A stretch of DNA of 64,000 bases from Gymnogyps californianus (Eukaryota > Chordata > Aves > Accipitriformes > Cathartidae): NCBI RefSeq assembly GCF_018139145.2, contig NC_059477.1:15239522-15303521 (forward strand), in the 5' to 3' direction. The notes under the pieces were generated by a model. That model saw only the letters and a list, made by a program, of their open reading frames with translations. It was not told where the DNA came from and did no database searches. The translations under genes were made by a program, and so were the position numbers. Within the stretch, counting starts at the first letter, position 1; the number at the start of each line of letters is the position of its first letter. Shown in pieces: positions 29,353-41,490 of the stretch.

Positions 29353-29378
29353 AGATTCACAGTTTAAACTGTGAATCT
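29353..29378. repeat. Perfect 26-bp palindrome
   Basis: The left arm AGATTCACAGTTT (29353-29365) is followed with no spacer by its exact reverse complement AAACTGTGAATCT (29366-29378). The centre is TTTAAA. It is not part of any repeat I recognise. Confidence 0.95.
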
Positions 29379-29545
29379 ACTGAGAATGAACCAGGAACAC
29401 TCGAGGGATTTCTGGTGATGAGAAAAGGGAAGGTGAGTAAGTGTACGCAAATTGTGAACAGCACTTATCTGACCACTAAGCTTCTTACTTTACAAATGGC
29501 CTCCAAATTTTAAAAGGCATTAATTATGTTAATACATTCTTCTGC

Positions 29546-29567
29546 AAAAATAAAATAAAATAAAAAT
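29546..29567. repeat. Microsatellite (AAAAT)n, impure
   Basis: About four AAAAT/AAAT-type units in a row. Confidence 0.9.
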
Positions 29568-31245
29568 GAACTTCTTGTTTCAAATGATGAGTTTTAATTC
29601 TCTATCATAATGACACATAACTGGAACTCCCAGACCAAAATGAAATCATCTATTCTCTCTGTGTTCAAATCCCCCTTCTACCCCAAAACCCATTTACTTT
29701 AGTCCCTGATCAAGTCTCCACACACTATATTACAAGTTAAGAGTCAGAGGTGGGAGAAAAAGCCATCCATCTAAAGTAAAATTAATAGCAAAACTTTGAG
29801 AGAGAGCATGCATGCGTTAGCAAGACCAAAGCATGAGCTATTACATGACAAATGTGTTGATAAATGTTCAGCCCTGCAAACACAAAATAACTTTGGTTTG
29901 GCTAATAAGCATCCATTATAGCCCTTTCCCATCATTTTGAGGCAGACAAGGTAGTTTTCATACTTGACCCTTGAAAGCAGATTTGTTTTTGTAATTAACA
30001 TGTTATCCAGGGATTTTTCTTTCCACATCGCTTTCTCCTTTCAGTACTCTCCCTCTAGCACAGAAAGATTTCCTTGCCTGAAGTTGCCACTATATTCAAC
30101 AACTGCTGGCTAAGACCTCACAACCCACTGCATAAATTCACATAAAATTATTCACGTTTGGCACGTTTCTGCTGGTGAGTAACAACAACCTTTTTGTCCC
30201 TGAGACAAAAGAAAGAAAGATTTAAAAAAAGAACAAAGGCAGCCTAATAGGAATCCCACATTTCCCATTTTTTCCTAATCTGGTTAAACAGCCTCTACAA
30301 GCCTGAGAAATTGAACAAAACAAAGTTGTTGTAGACTGTTTGTCTTTCAGTACAGAATCAACAGAGATGGAACAGCCTCTCAGCATGACTTCTGATCACA
30401 GGCTCAGATTCGAGGTAACTTTTCTTGCCTGTTAGATGTTTTGGTTTTAGTTTTTCATTGAGTTATCATGCTATCATGCAATTACAGCTAAATCCACACT
30501 AAAATCCAGGATCCCAACACTGAATCCAAACCTGGTTGGGACTCCAATCTTGTCCACATAGCAAGTCAAGAGTTCATTCAGTGTAGTTACAACTACAATA
30601 CAAGCAATCAAATAAAAGAGGCCACAGGGAAAGACTTAAGCATTTCTTTTTGCTGCATGGAAAAACAACGTATAGACCACACTTCAAAACTGATGACATT
30701 TTTAAAATGTAAAGCTCTAAAGTCCTGTTAAAACTGAAATTATGAAGCAACCTTTATGACAATGTCTTACTCCAATTGAGTTACATCTGTATATATTTAT
30801 ATTTGAAAAATACATGAACCTGAATTTAGACTCCTTCCTGCTGGGAATTCTCAGATCTTGGTTTATTGAGTTAGTATGAACTCAGTTTCTGATCCCTTCA
30901 CTATATACAAACATTCATGCGACTTCAGTGACAATTGCCTTAAGACTTTTCTAGTAAAGCAAAACCTGCTAGATGGCAAAAAGCTGTGATCACTACCTCT
31001 TTATTTCACCCTGTTCACCCTTATGCAGTAGGGGAAGAGTTAATAACACGGAAGAAAAAAATTAGCAATGTCATTATGTTTGGAAAGATCTCCACCATAC
31101 TGTATTTAGGTGAAAAAGGGATACTTGGCCCATTCCCTGCTACAAACTCAGATTTATGTCAGAAGTGTTTTATTACTATTTATAACAATGACTCAGTAGA
31201 CATTTTTAAAGTACTATGATGCCACAAACTGAAAACACTCCTATA

Positions 31246-31277
31246 TCTGTGCTCACATATTTCTGTGCTCACACATT
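31246..31277. repeat. 16-bp tandem duplication
   Basis: TCTGTGCTCACATATT is followed at once by TCTGTGCTCACACATT, two copies differing at one base. Confidence 0.8.
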
Positions 31278-32248
31278 TCTCCAAAATTAACAAGTGTGGT
31301 ATCACATAGCACAGACTGAGGCTATGGGGAGACACGACAGATTGTAATATGAACTCAAAGCGTGAACAATTCCTCAAGTCCCCCATGTCTTACTCTGTCA
31401 GCTCTTCTTTTCACATAGACTTGTATATCTTGCCTACACACTCATAAGTTGGTTTGAAAAACCCAACATCGATATATTAACGCCATGATAGTAATGAAGT
31501 CTTAAGTTCTTTTAGCCCCAAATTCCAGAAGCAACCAGTTTTAAAATCATCATAATGGTGGGTACATCATCAACTCAAAAGAATTTCTGTTTTCTTTTTA
31601 ACCCAGGGAAAAACTTGACCATCCTTCTTTAATGCTATCAACCTGGAAGCTTGACAGTAAGGATTAAAAATTGCTCTTTCCTTCCCACTTGGTTATTGGA
31701 AAGGCTGTGAAAGGCAATCAGTCTTGTGAAGCCACACTTCACAGTCTGCATAAAAATGCCATGATTCCCAGTCCTCTCCCCAATCTAATTGAAAGTGTGT
31801 AATATCACACAGCTGGGGAAAACTAAACCATAAACATATGCAATACATCATGCTATCATACAAAACCTGTTACTAATAGGCACTTGATGATCAGCAGGAT
31901 CGAAAGGGATCTGAAAACAGAGATTATTTTTGCTGCAGGGTAAGAACTTTTCCCAATTGAAAGAGGAAAAAACACTCTCTCAGCAGTGCAGGAATTGGAC
32001 TGGAGTCAGTTCATTCATTCTGTTTGTGAAATATGGACTTTTCTTTAATGATTTCTGTTTGACTGCTGCCTTGCTCAGATGCTTTGTGGGTACTGCTGCA
32101 GCAAATCACGGTTTTGGTTAAGAGGAAATCCATGGCTTTCTAGTCAGTAAATACAGGGGTTTGGGGCATCTGAACAGCCCCCCCACCTAGTCCCAGGCTC
32201 CCTCCCCACCAGGCTATCATTGTTTGTAATGCTAGGTGGCAATCTTAC

Positions 32249-32545
32249 CTGTCACCAGGAGTCTGTGGGTAGTGCTGCTTGTTTATTTTTGCATACAGTC
32301 CTTCCAAGTGCTCCCTCTCCACTGGTGCTGAAGGAGAATCGCGTGGATATACAAAGGTTTCTGCTACTGCTGGTGACGATGGCCTGTAGATGCTTGCTGC
32401 TGGATAAGCCTCTCGGAAGTGGTTTACTCTGGCATAATTTGGATCCACCTCATCATCATCAATGTCAGGTCCTCCAGGACCAGTAGAATAATCACTCAGG
32501 CCTCTCAGTTGCTTTTGCCGTAACTCCTGATGCTTTGAACCAAGC
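32249..32545 (-). CDS. PARD3B: PARD3B internal coding exon (conserved DPNYARVNHFRE and GLYAKINK blocks)
   Basis: This 297-bp exon encodes 98 complete codons. It opens with G, completing the Arg codon of the upstream exon, and closes with AG, which needs T from the next exon to make Ser. The peptide begins with LGSKHQELRQKQLRGL, continuing the coiled-coil of the previous exon. An acidic patch (DIDDDEVDP) runs into the DPNYARVNHFRE block, followed by a Pro/Ser-rich linker and then EREHLEGLYAKINK. The blocks match the human PARD3B C-terminal region as I remember it, while the linker and the segment before the acidic patch have diverged and differ in length. The donor is GACAG|GTAAGA, and the acceptor has a long T/C tract ending ATTGTTAG. 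The coding role is secure. PARD3 is the main alternative and fits worse, because it lacks the DPNYARVNHFRE block. Confidence 0.95.
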
Positions 32546-33071
32546 CTAACAATGAAAAAGAAAGAACAAATATACAGTTGGATCTGCTTCAACAGCAACT
32601 ACAGACGCTGATTCATCACACAAATTTGAAGCACCAACCCCAAACCCAACTGTTTAGATCTTCCAGTACACTGTGAAAGTGGTGCCAGATAAAACAAAAT
32701 GGTGCATGCAGCAATTTTGTTCTTTATCTCTGGCAATCACCTTTGTAACCAAGATTGGTCACCATTCTGTCGAAAAAAATTAATGCTGAATATAGTAGGG
32801 CTTTTCACAAGTGTCTATGCGCCTGTGCGTATGCATGAACACTACAGTTTTAATTCTACACCTACCCTCCACTTTGCAGTTAATATACCTAACCCAATTC
32901 TGAAACTTTTTATCTAAATTAGCCAGTAAAATTGTTACTGCCCCTTCATCACTTGACCCACCTAGATCCTCCTAAATACATTAACTTGTGAAAAGTGGAT
33001 TAAAAGTGAACGTAAATGGAGAGATGGCACAGTTGTCTCAAATCAAAGGACCACAGTTAATTTGCTGAAGA

Positions 33072-33086
33072 TTTTTTTTTTTTTTT
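33072..33086. repeat. T homopolymer (15)
   Basis: An uninterrupted run of T. Confidence 0.95.
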
Positions 33087-34127
33087 AAATTTTATTTTGG
33101 CTACATAAATGTGAAAATCATGCCTTATTATATAGGGGATAGGGACAAAGTAAAACAGCAAAGAAATTAATAGAAACCTGACAGAGATGAATTGGTACAT
33201 ATAAGTGAATTAAAGACTATTACTGGCAGTACTCCACTGTGATAAAGCCTTAAGTGGTATTACAAAATGCTGCTGCTAATCAGGGCCATTGTGTAATCTC
33301 TTTGGAATAGTAAAACATATTCAGGTAAATTTCAAACTCAGCTGATATTCAATGATTCAACATGCATGCTGGAGAAAAAAACCTATAGTAAGGTTCTGTA
33401 AGCATGCAACTTCTGTTAACTGCTCAGCTACTCTTCAACACAGTGTAATTAAATGCAGCGAGATGGATCTGGCAGAATGCTGACCACAGTATGTAATAAA
33501 TAGCATTTACAGAAAACAACAGAGCATGGAGGAAGAAACAAAGAATGGAAGACAGATACAGAGACACAGTGCCTGACAGAAGTCAACATTTGCTGTTGAC
33601 TGTATCTGAAGTACAGCAGCAGCGTAGAAAGAACAGTGTAATTTGTACCATAGCAGAATAAGTAAAAAGGGTCTAGAAACTTGGTTACCCCAGTAAAGCA
33701 TAATGGCCTCAGGACTCTGCATAGTGAAAAACGAAGATGTTCTGGACAAAGTCTTTAAAAGGCATGGAGAAAACGGTTCCCTAAAGAAACAGATGAGCAC
33801 ATTGGGAGCTTCTAGTCTGACAGACAGGAGCTATCAAGTGCAGAACGGGATTCATACTGTTTATTTTGTTTCATTAGAATTGTATCATCAAAACAAACGC
33901 TAATACTTTTCAAATAATTTGTAGCTAAAAAGGTTCACAGATAATTCTAATGAGAACAACACGCCTTTCTACACATATACTTGAGTACATCAATGCACAC
34001 TTTCCAGTTACACCTCTCCATTAACTGTGCTAGGACATATCTAGAGGTGATGCCAGTTTTTAACACTTAAAATGTAGTCATACTTCACAGTGGGATGAGG
34101 CTGCATATGCTACGATCCTTGTCAGTT

Positions 34128-34138
34128 GGGGGGGGGGG
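34128..34138 (+). repeat. Run of 11 G
   Basis: An uninterrupted G-tract followed by TGTGTG, about 80 bp before the CR1 copy. Such tracts are error-prone in sequencing, so its length is uncertain. Confidence 0.85.
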
Positions 34139-34214
34139 TGTGTGCTCACTACCCACTCTGCCTTCCCTCAGTGAAGCAGATGACCTTTCTCCTCTCTAGT
34201 ACTCGAGTACTGTG

Positions 34215-34725
34215 CCCCACCTCGAGTACTGTGTGCAGTTTTGGGCGCCTTAATATAAGAAGGACATCAAACTATTAGAGTGTGTCCAGAGGAGGGCGAC
34301 CAAAATGGTGAAAGGCCTTGAGGGCAAGACTTAAGAGGAACGGCTGAGGTCACTCAGTTTGTTCAGCTCGGAGAAGAGAACGCTGAGGGGTGAACTCATT
34401 GCAGTCTACAACTTCCTCAAGGGCAGCAGTGTAGGAGGTGCTGACCTCCTCTCTCTGGTGACCAGTGATAGGACATGAGGAAATGGAATGAAGCTGCATC
34501 AGGGGAAGTTCAGATCGGACATCAGGAAAAGGTTCTTCACTGAGGGTGGCTGGTCACTGGAACAGGCTCCCCAGTGACGTGGTCACAGCACCAAGCCTGT
34601 CAGAGTTCAAGGAGCGTCTGGACAATGCTCTTAGTCACATGGTTTAGTTTTAGGTAGTTCTGCGAAGAGCAGGGAGTTGGACTTGATCAGTCCCTTCCAA
34701 CTTGAGATATTCTATGATTCTATGA
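34215..34725 (+). mobile_element. CR1 LINE, 5'-truncated, 3' end intact
   Basis: About 510 bp match the 3' end of the avian CR1 retrotransposon. Diagnostic stretches, in order, are GAGTACTGTGTGCAG, AGAAGGACATCAAAC, GTCCAGAGGAGGGCGACC, GGTTCTTCACTGAGGG, CACTGGAACAGGCTCCCCAG and TCCCTTCCAACTTGAG. The element ends in the characteristic octamer tail (ATTCTATG repeated). Only the last part of ORF2 and the 3' UTR are present, and the frame carries stops, so it is a dead, truncated copy, as most CR1 insertions are. It lies antisense to PARD3B inside the 17.6-kb intron. The preserved tail and moderate divergence suggest a middle-aged insertion. The exact subfamily cannot be assigned by eye. Confidence 0.93.
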
Positions 34726-36144
34726 AATACTTTACTATAAAGACCATGTGAGAGAATAGTATCTTCCTAACACACCATTTCTGCTTTTCCTCAAGTTCCT
34801 GATCCCAGCCCAGTTAGTTAATTTCCTTTAATTTTGATTAAGATATCAGTAAAAATACTCACAAAGCCTTAATGTAATTTACTACAGTAGTTCTTAGAGA
34901 TGAAAGGATGATAAAAAGACATAAGCTACAAGCCGTCTATATCCTTAATACCTCTCAGGTTTCTACACTGGGGCTTCCTAAGAATTCCTAAGAATTTCTC
35001 CTTTTTTCTTCCCAGAGCTCCTCTTCCCTGCACAATCACCTCCTCCTCCCATAACCTTCACTCCACTTCTCTTCTGCTTCACGTTTTCATGTCACACACA
35101 CTCCCTATTTTGAACTGAAATGGTGGCCTGGGTCAGGATAGGCGCTATCCTCAAGTGCAACTTCACCCAGGGTAAGGCAGTGCCTTGAAGAAGTTGCAGA
35201 CTTTGAAAAGAGCCTTTGATTCTGCACAATTCTGACTCTATCCACAAGGGAGATTTTATTGGAGAATCTTATGGAGGGCATAGCCTGGTGTCAGTATGTG
35301 ATAAATTCAGTTAGTAAGGCACATATTCTCTCATTTTACTGCCGATTGCACTGGCTTAGCTGGCTGATGGCTTCTTGGGACAGCGAGAGTTTAATGGCAT
35401 TTGCAGAACAATGGGACATACAACTTATTCTTTGTAAAACTAATGGTGACACTGGCATAGACCCTGGTAAAAGTCATGCCTTTATTCATAAAGCAATGGA
35501 CAATGGCACGGGGAGAAAGTCAACACTGAGGAGCTGTATATGAAAACAGAAACTAAAAAGCAGTGGTCAGCTTGCATTTCTATCTAAACCACAAACCATT
35601 GCTAGCAAATGCATAATAATTAGAAAGCGGCTGAAAGTGTGCAAAGCCTTTTCAAGGGTTTGTGAATAAAGATAAAAGAGAGATTATGCAGCAGGGAGTG
35701 GTGGAGGGAGCCAGTCTGCCTGTGTCCGTGAGTGAAACACCACATTCATCGTTCACATAAAGGAACCGGGGGCAAAGTTACCACTTGGTCCATTCATGTA
35801 AAAAACAGCCTTTTCAGGTAGCTCATCATCCGAGAGCACTCATCATACTACAAGGACAAGGATGGATTTCCATTGCAAATAAGGCCTCAGACATCAAATG
35901 AAGCAGGGAGGGAGGTTCACGCTGCTGTTTTCCATCTTTTATACATACAGGCACTTCAAGAGAAACCCTCTTGCAGAGGGATTAATATTTTACATGTCCC
36001 ACATGGGATTATGTCAGAAATGTAAAAATGAAGGCACTATATCTTTGTTTAAAAATATCACACAAGTAAGTGTTAGCTCCTGCACCCAATAACTGTCAGT
36101 TTGGTAGTAGTCCTTGCCTCCAGTTATCCTGCTGCTCTTCTACT

Positions 36145-36215
36145 AAAATGCGTAAAGCACTTTGAGATTGTTGCTGTCTTCCAGATTAACTCTGAAAAAG
36201 CACTGAATGTTCTTA
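36145..36215 (-). mobile_element. Possible MIR-like repeat remnant
   Basis: GCGTAAAGCACTTTGAGATT resembles the reverse complement of the same amniote repeat motif (consensus TGTAAAGTGCTTTGAGATCC). The flanking sequence does not extend the match convincingly, so this is a tentative call. Confidence 0.35.
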
Positions 36216-39200
36216 AAAACCTGGGAAACTGTGGAGGGCTTCACCCTCAATTAGTGACCAAAAAACCCTAAACACAGACTTCAGCGCAGGAATATATCAT
36301 ATGAGGTACAAGTTTCATGGCACACACAGGTCCATGTGGGATGATGCAGGCAGAAAAATGGGAGGACACTGCATTTCCAGGAATGGTCTTATCACGCATC
36401 AGTGCAGAAGGCATGGCACACAGTCCCAAGAAGAGTCACAGCAGTTTCTCAGAAAATGATGAGCCATAACGTTCTTTGGACCAATACATCACCTGTCCCC
36501 TAGGCATTTAAGACCTATTTGAAAGCAAGAGTAGTGCAGCACAGCAGCATCATGTGTATCTTGCTTTCACGTCTGACAGTGAGAGTAATTTGTCCTGCTA
36601 TCAATACTGGTATATTCTGCACAACAAAAGCTGGAATTAGGTCACCACAATTTTCTTTTGTTCCTGTGAATATGCCTAGCTTCTTCAACTTCTCCTTCTG
36701 AATACAATCTTCAATCGCTGCCACTATTATAAGTCGAACCTGCTCAAAAACAATTATTTCCATTCTATATTATACAGACCAGTCAATACCAGGTTATGTG
36801 AAATTCTTCATGATCAATGTTTAATCTTTTCAATATGGCTATTATAATTGCATTAATATTTCTTGTTTCCTTTTTACTCTTCCACACAGATCTATAAAAT
36901 TTGCTCAGTGATCTCTTTTTCATTTCAATCCAAATGTTCAAATATAGGGAAACAAACTATCAGATGGCTGTTTTTTCTTTCTTTTTCTATTTACCTGTCC
37001 TTCCATGCCTTCTCTTATGCTTTTCACCTTTGAAGTTTCTTCACATTTTTGTGAAATTTTAAATATCCTTACTGTATTTCAGCATCATGTTTTCACCCAG
37101 TTTTAAAGCAATCTTTTCTATAGCACGTCCCAGTAGGTGCCTAGGAATTCTTTACTGAGGGACAAAAAAGGAATGTGCTGTTCTTTTCATCGCTTCTATA
37201 ACGCTCTGCTAACCCCGCTAAGCAAGCTACTTCTGGTACATCCCACTCTAGTCGTTTACCCATTTCTGCACCTCCCTCTGCATTTTCCCCTATCTGAAAC
37301 AGCAGTAGCTTTACTCCCCATGCCAAAAAAAAAAACCCCAACCCAAAAATTTCCAAATCAACACAACTATCATAGCAACCAGCTTATTGAACAAATAATT
37401 ACTACAAGAGAGCCCTAAACTCGCAGCACAGGATGGGTCTGGTTAAACAACTGGTGCAAATTTGTGGCAAAAGATAAAATGTCACTCAGCACCACGATGC
37501 TGGCAGTGAAACCAGAGATGAGGAGAGGCACAGGTCACCATCTGAACAATTTAGTGTAGCACTAAAGTTTCTACAAACTTCCTGAGGAGGGAAAGGGAAA
37601 AGAAAAACTCACACAGAATGAAGGGAAGTTAGATATATTTCCTTTTGGGTATCCCATATCAATCCTGCTTGCTCTCTTCCGCCACCTGAACACCATGCTC
37701 TCCAGTTAAATCACTGCACGACAACTACATCAACTTCCCTTAGCTGTGTTTCTGTAAAAACACAACCTTTGCCTGTCCTCTGGTTGCTTGTGTGCAACAG
37801 AAGTGCCGTATCAAGCAATGCTCTTTTTTTTTCCTGCGACCCATCTTTTTCTCAATAGCATCCAAACATGTATTCTATCCTAATCTTTTCTGTTGCTTTC
37901 AAGACCCACTAGCTATCACTAGAACCTTTCTCTATAACAAATAATTTCAGAAAAAAAAAATATAGTTTGATAAAATATATAACCTCAATAGAACTACAGG
38001 TAACATTTCCAAAACACATTGCATCCTATTTGTAGAAGTCAAATGAAGACAGAATCCTGTATACCTAATGTACTTCTGGAAGTGGGACACGGTATTTTGA
38101 AAATGCTTCTCTACACCTCACATGCTGTTCAGTAGCACACCCCCAGAGCTATAAATCAAGGAAATGCTCTCATTTATCCTTCAAACAATCTTTCTATCTG
38201 ACATATCCACACAAATCGTATATGGTGATTTCTCATGTACTAAAACATGAAAAGATGTGCAGCAGCCATACAAGGGTTAACAGCCCAAACAGCTCCTTCC
38301 AGCTGTAGCTCAAGACACACGATTGAGTTACTGTGGCTTAACAAGTTATTGTGTTTCTGCTGAGCTACTGTCAATGACCACATATGTATTTGCCGCCTGT
38401 GACAAACACAATGTAAAACGCTTTAGCCTGACATCAGTGACAGAGATCCTGACAGGCAAAAGCTGGCTTAAAAGACTGCAGTGCACGCAGAGTGAGGCAG
38501 CTGCAGGAAGGGATATGGACCACCTCAAGAAAACTCCAGAAGACCTGAGCAGAAGTGACTTTTGAAGCAGACCCAGAAACGCTTTTGGGAATGGAATGAG
38601 AGGGCTAGGAAAAGCCGTAAGAGATACTCCTCTTCTCTTGGCCCACCAGGTGGAAGCTGGGTGGCTGGCTGGGTTGCAAGTGGGGAACAAGAAAATGCTG
38701 AAGCTTCTAACACCAGTGCTCTAAGCCTTTGTGAAAATTAAAACGCAGGACTTAATGTTACCAGCACAGTAGCCCAATGAAGGTCAGGGTCATTAAAAGC
38801 TGTGGAACCCAAAGACTGCCTTCAATGGGGAACAAACAGCAAAACACTGGATGCAGCCCAACCTGCAGTTCTGGAGGCCCAACACCAGCCCTAGCTCACA
38901 AGGAGTTTTGCACAGTGAGTCACAGTCTAACAAGCCGTCACCTTGGATCAGGACAAAACTCGAAGCAGCATGTCCTCCTGGCTCTGCCACCCTCAAGCGA
39001 GGGACAGGGTGCCTGCTGCCCAACAGGAGACATGAGAAGCAACTCAGCGGCACTAACAGCTACTAGATCTGGCCACAGTGCAAAAACTGCAGGTGGGAAG
39101 CTCGGCCCAGGAGGGACCGTGGGCTGTCTTACTCGGAGAGCTGCACTTCACATTAGAACAGTTTTGGATGGGGAAAACTGACTAAAATAGGCCCACAACA

Positions 39201-39321
39201 AAAAACCACAACTTTTCCTGAGGTGTTTGAACTCCTCCTCCCTTGCACTCCCCATGACCTCTGGGTCATCCTGTTTCTTCTGACTTTCCAGGGAAAGTAT
39301 AAAAGTGATGCAACGTTTTTT

Positions 39322-39420
39322 TTATTTATCATGCACTGACCATGTGCTTAGTACTGAGCAGAGCACAAAGAATGGCATGATTTGAGCCCCAAGGTGCCTA
39401 TCTAAGCAGTCAAACACAGG
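39322..39420 (+). mobile_element. MIR-like SINE remnant
   Basis: TTATTTATCATGCACTGACC followed by ATGTGCTTAGTACTGAGCAG and, further on, GAGCCCCAAGGTGCCTATCT resembles the MIR/CORE-SINE pattern TTTATTGAGCGCTTACTATG, then TGCCAGGCACTG and CCCCAAGGAGCTTACAATCT. Divergence is high and the boundaries are approximate. Confidence 0.5.
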
Positions 39421-40425
39421 ACAGAAAATGCAGCTGCTGACCAAAACAGCGTATTTCACAAAGGGACCTTGTTTTATACTTCAGATGAATACAGCAACAT
39501 TTCTTGTATGGCGGATTAAAAGCAATAGACTTTGTGGAAGTGCAAACAGGTACATGAATGAGCAAGATGCTGGCTAAGTCAATAAAAGATGTTACCGGGG
39601 CAGAAGTACGAATAACAAGCAAAGACAAAATGTGTAACAGAAACAGGGCGATAGGTCTTTTAGGATAATTTCTATTCTGTTTGCAATAAGAGGAGCAGAA
39701 TAAAAGCAGGTAAGCGAGTGTGCATACAATCAGTTTGAGGTATACCTAAACTCTGAAAAAGGACCCAATCCTTCAAGTCTTTTGAGATCATTGAGATGCT
39801 AAACAGTCTTCCACTCATTTGGTTCTTCCTAGTGAACAGCAGAATAAAAGCTGCTGCATTGCTTTTTTTCCCCACTCATGTGACTCTTCCGAGATCTACA
39901 TACCGCAATGATTACTCAATTTACATCTGATTTAGTATCTTAATACTTCAACTGTGATTTTACATAACATTTCTGCTTTTGTCTCTCATTTACCTAATTC
40001 ATACATATATTGAGTAACGGGTTGTCTAGAGGAAAGCAGCCTATTTCTGCAGGAGGTCACTTAGATTTCCATTGGGTTTAATGTTTTAATTCCTTTCTAG
40101 CTGCTAGCAAAATATATTTTGGTAACTAAAATCTTGTATTTTCATTCATTTACATAATAGTGGACTGAATACATCCTGCTTTCAGATATTCATAAGCCAT
40201 AATCACTGATGGGAATGGGTATATTTCACTTGAATATCTGAGGAGATAATTTCAGTACAGTGCTTTTAATTTTTTTAGTTCATAATCGTTTTTCAGACAG
40301 ACATAGTCTATAATGACATTAACAATCTTATTCAAAGCTGCATCTTTTATCAGGAAAAGACTAATTTGTATTTTTTTCAACCACCACCTAGGAAAACCCT
40401 AGAGCCAGGCAAGTCTCACAGCTTT

Positions 40426-40449
40426 AAAAAAAAAAAAAAAAAAAAAAAA
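40426..40449. repeat. A homopolymer (24)
   Basis: The longest homopolymer in the window. It could be the tail of a retrocopy or a poly-T-primed insertion, but no matching gene body or target duplication is visible on the plus strand to its left. Confidence 0.95.
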
Positions 40450-41369
40450 TCCACCTCTTGCCAGTAAATTGAGGACATCTGATATAGAATCATCAAGACT
40501 GAAACAATATCTAATTTAGTATTATCTTTCAGGATTTTCCACTGGAGGCATATTTGTCGAAAACATCTTCCCCATAAGCTATGCAAGTGTTTCTTCATTC
40601 CAGCTCATTCTATTGTGCTGGATTTGAACATCTTCTCCCCCATAATTAGTATCTGTAATTGTAAACAAGAACAGAAACAGTCTTGGGAATAAAAAAAGGC
40701 AAGCCACAAATTCAAGGGAGTAAGAGACTGTAACTCAGGCTAAACAAGATAGATCTTACAACAGCATTAACTGGCCCAGTGATAAAAACCACCAGGGCTA
40801 AACATAAAATATTGCCTGTTCTAGATAACTACCCCATACCCATATAACACTGAACTGACCACAGAAGCTGCCTTTGGAGGGTTGTAAGTAAAGAAATGGA
40901 GGAAAGAAAAACTTAAGGAGACAGAGCTACACTGACCTTAAAATTTAAGATTATGACAAACTGAAGATGAAACATAGCCCTTTCATACCACAAAATGAGG
41001 AGTGTGAGCTTTGGATAGACAAGACCGAGGTCTTAATGTTCTTCCATTTATTTCAGAGGTGACAGAGTGATTACCAACTTACACAGGTTCCTGCCCTCTA
41101 AAGAAAATCCTGGCTTTAATGAGGTCAGTGCATTTTCCCCCACCTTGTGAACTTAAATGACAACAGGTTTTTACCTTTGCTGTTAAATCTGAGGAAGTTT
41201 CTCTGTCTCTCTTTTGTCCACATTAGTTGTACACTGGGTGAAATGCAGCAGATTAAGGAAAGCCAACTATCGGAAAAGCCAAGTATATTATCTTCTGTAT
41301 TTTACTACATTATGTAATTTTCTTTACTTGCAACTATCCTGAGTTATTTTTTGAAGTGACAATATCAGA

Positions 41370-41490
41370 AAAATTTAGGTTGGAAGGAACCCTCTGAAGG
41401 TCACCCTGCTCAATATCCTGCTGAAAGCAAGGCTGACTGCATAGATCAGGTTGCTCAGTCTCCTGTCAACAGGATGTTCCTTGTTTTGTG
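41370..41490 (-). mobile_element. CR1 LINE 3' remnant, reverse orientation
   Basis: The plus strand reads TTTAGGTTGGAAGGAACC, then CTCTGAAGGTCACCCTGC, then a decayed stretch with AGCAAGGC and ATCAGGTTGCTCAG. This is the reverse complement of the 3' end of CR1 (consensus GGTTGGAAGGGACC ... AGGTTGCCCAG). The terminal octamer tail is no longer recognisable, and the 5' boundary (higher coordinates) is vague. It is an old, short fragment in the same orientation as PARD3B. Confidence 0.75.

Larger units (their letters stand above)
1079..32248 (-). other. PARD3B: PARD3B intron of 31,170 bp
   Basis: This is a complete intron, bounded by the GTAAGA donor next to 32249 and the CTCAG acceptor next to 1078. 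It contains microsatellites, homopolymers, one MIR-like fragment (about 28973), a G-quadruplex motif at 14327, a 26-bp palindrome at 29353 and a few GC-rich pockets (about 10.98-11.1 kb, 14.2-14.7 kb and 15.37-15.5 kb). Many short open frames occur on both strands, but none shows a conserved-looking protein flanked by matched splice sites. No coding exon is missing here: the flanking exons join in phase and match consecutive human residues. Unlisted stretches hold nothing I can name. Confidence 0.85.

Noticed and set aside
38777..39181. Plus-strand open frame of 134 codons in a GC-richer patch
   Set aside because: It looks like random translation, with no family resemblance. Overlapping frames on the other strand are equally open.
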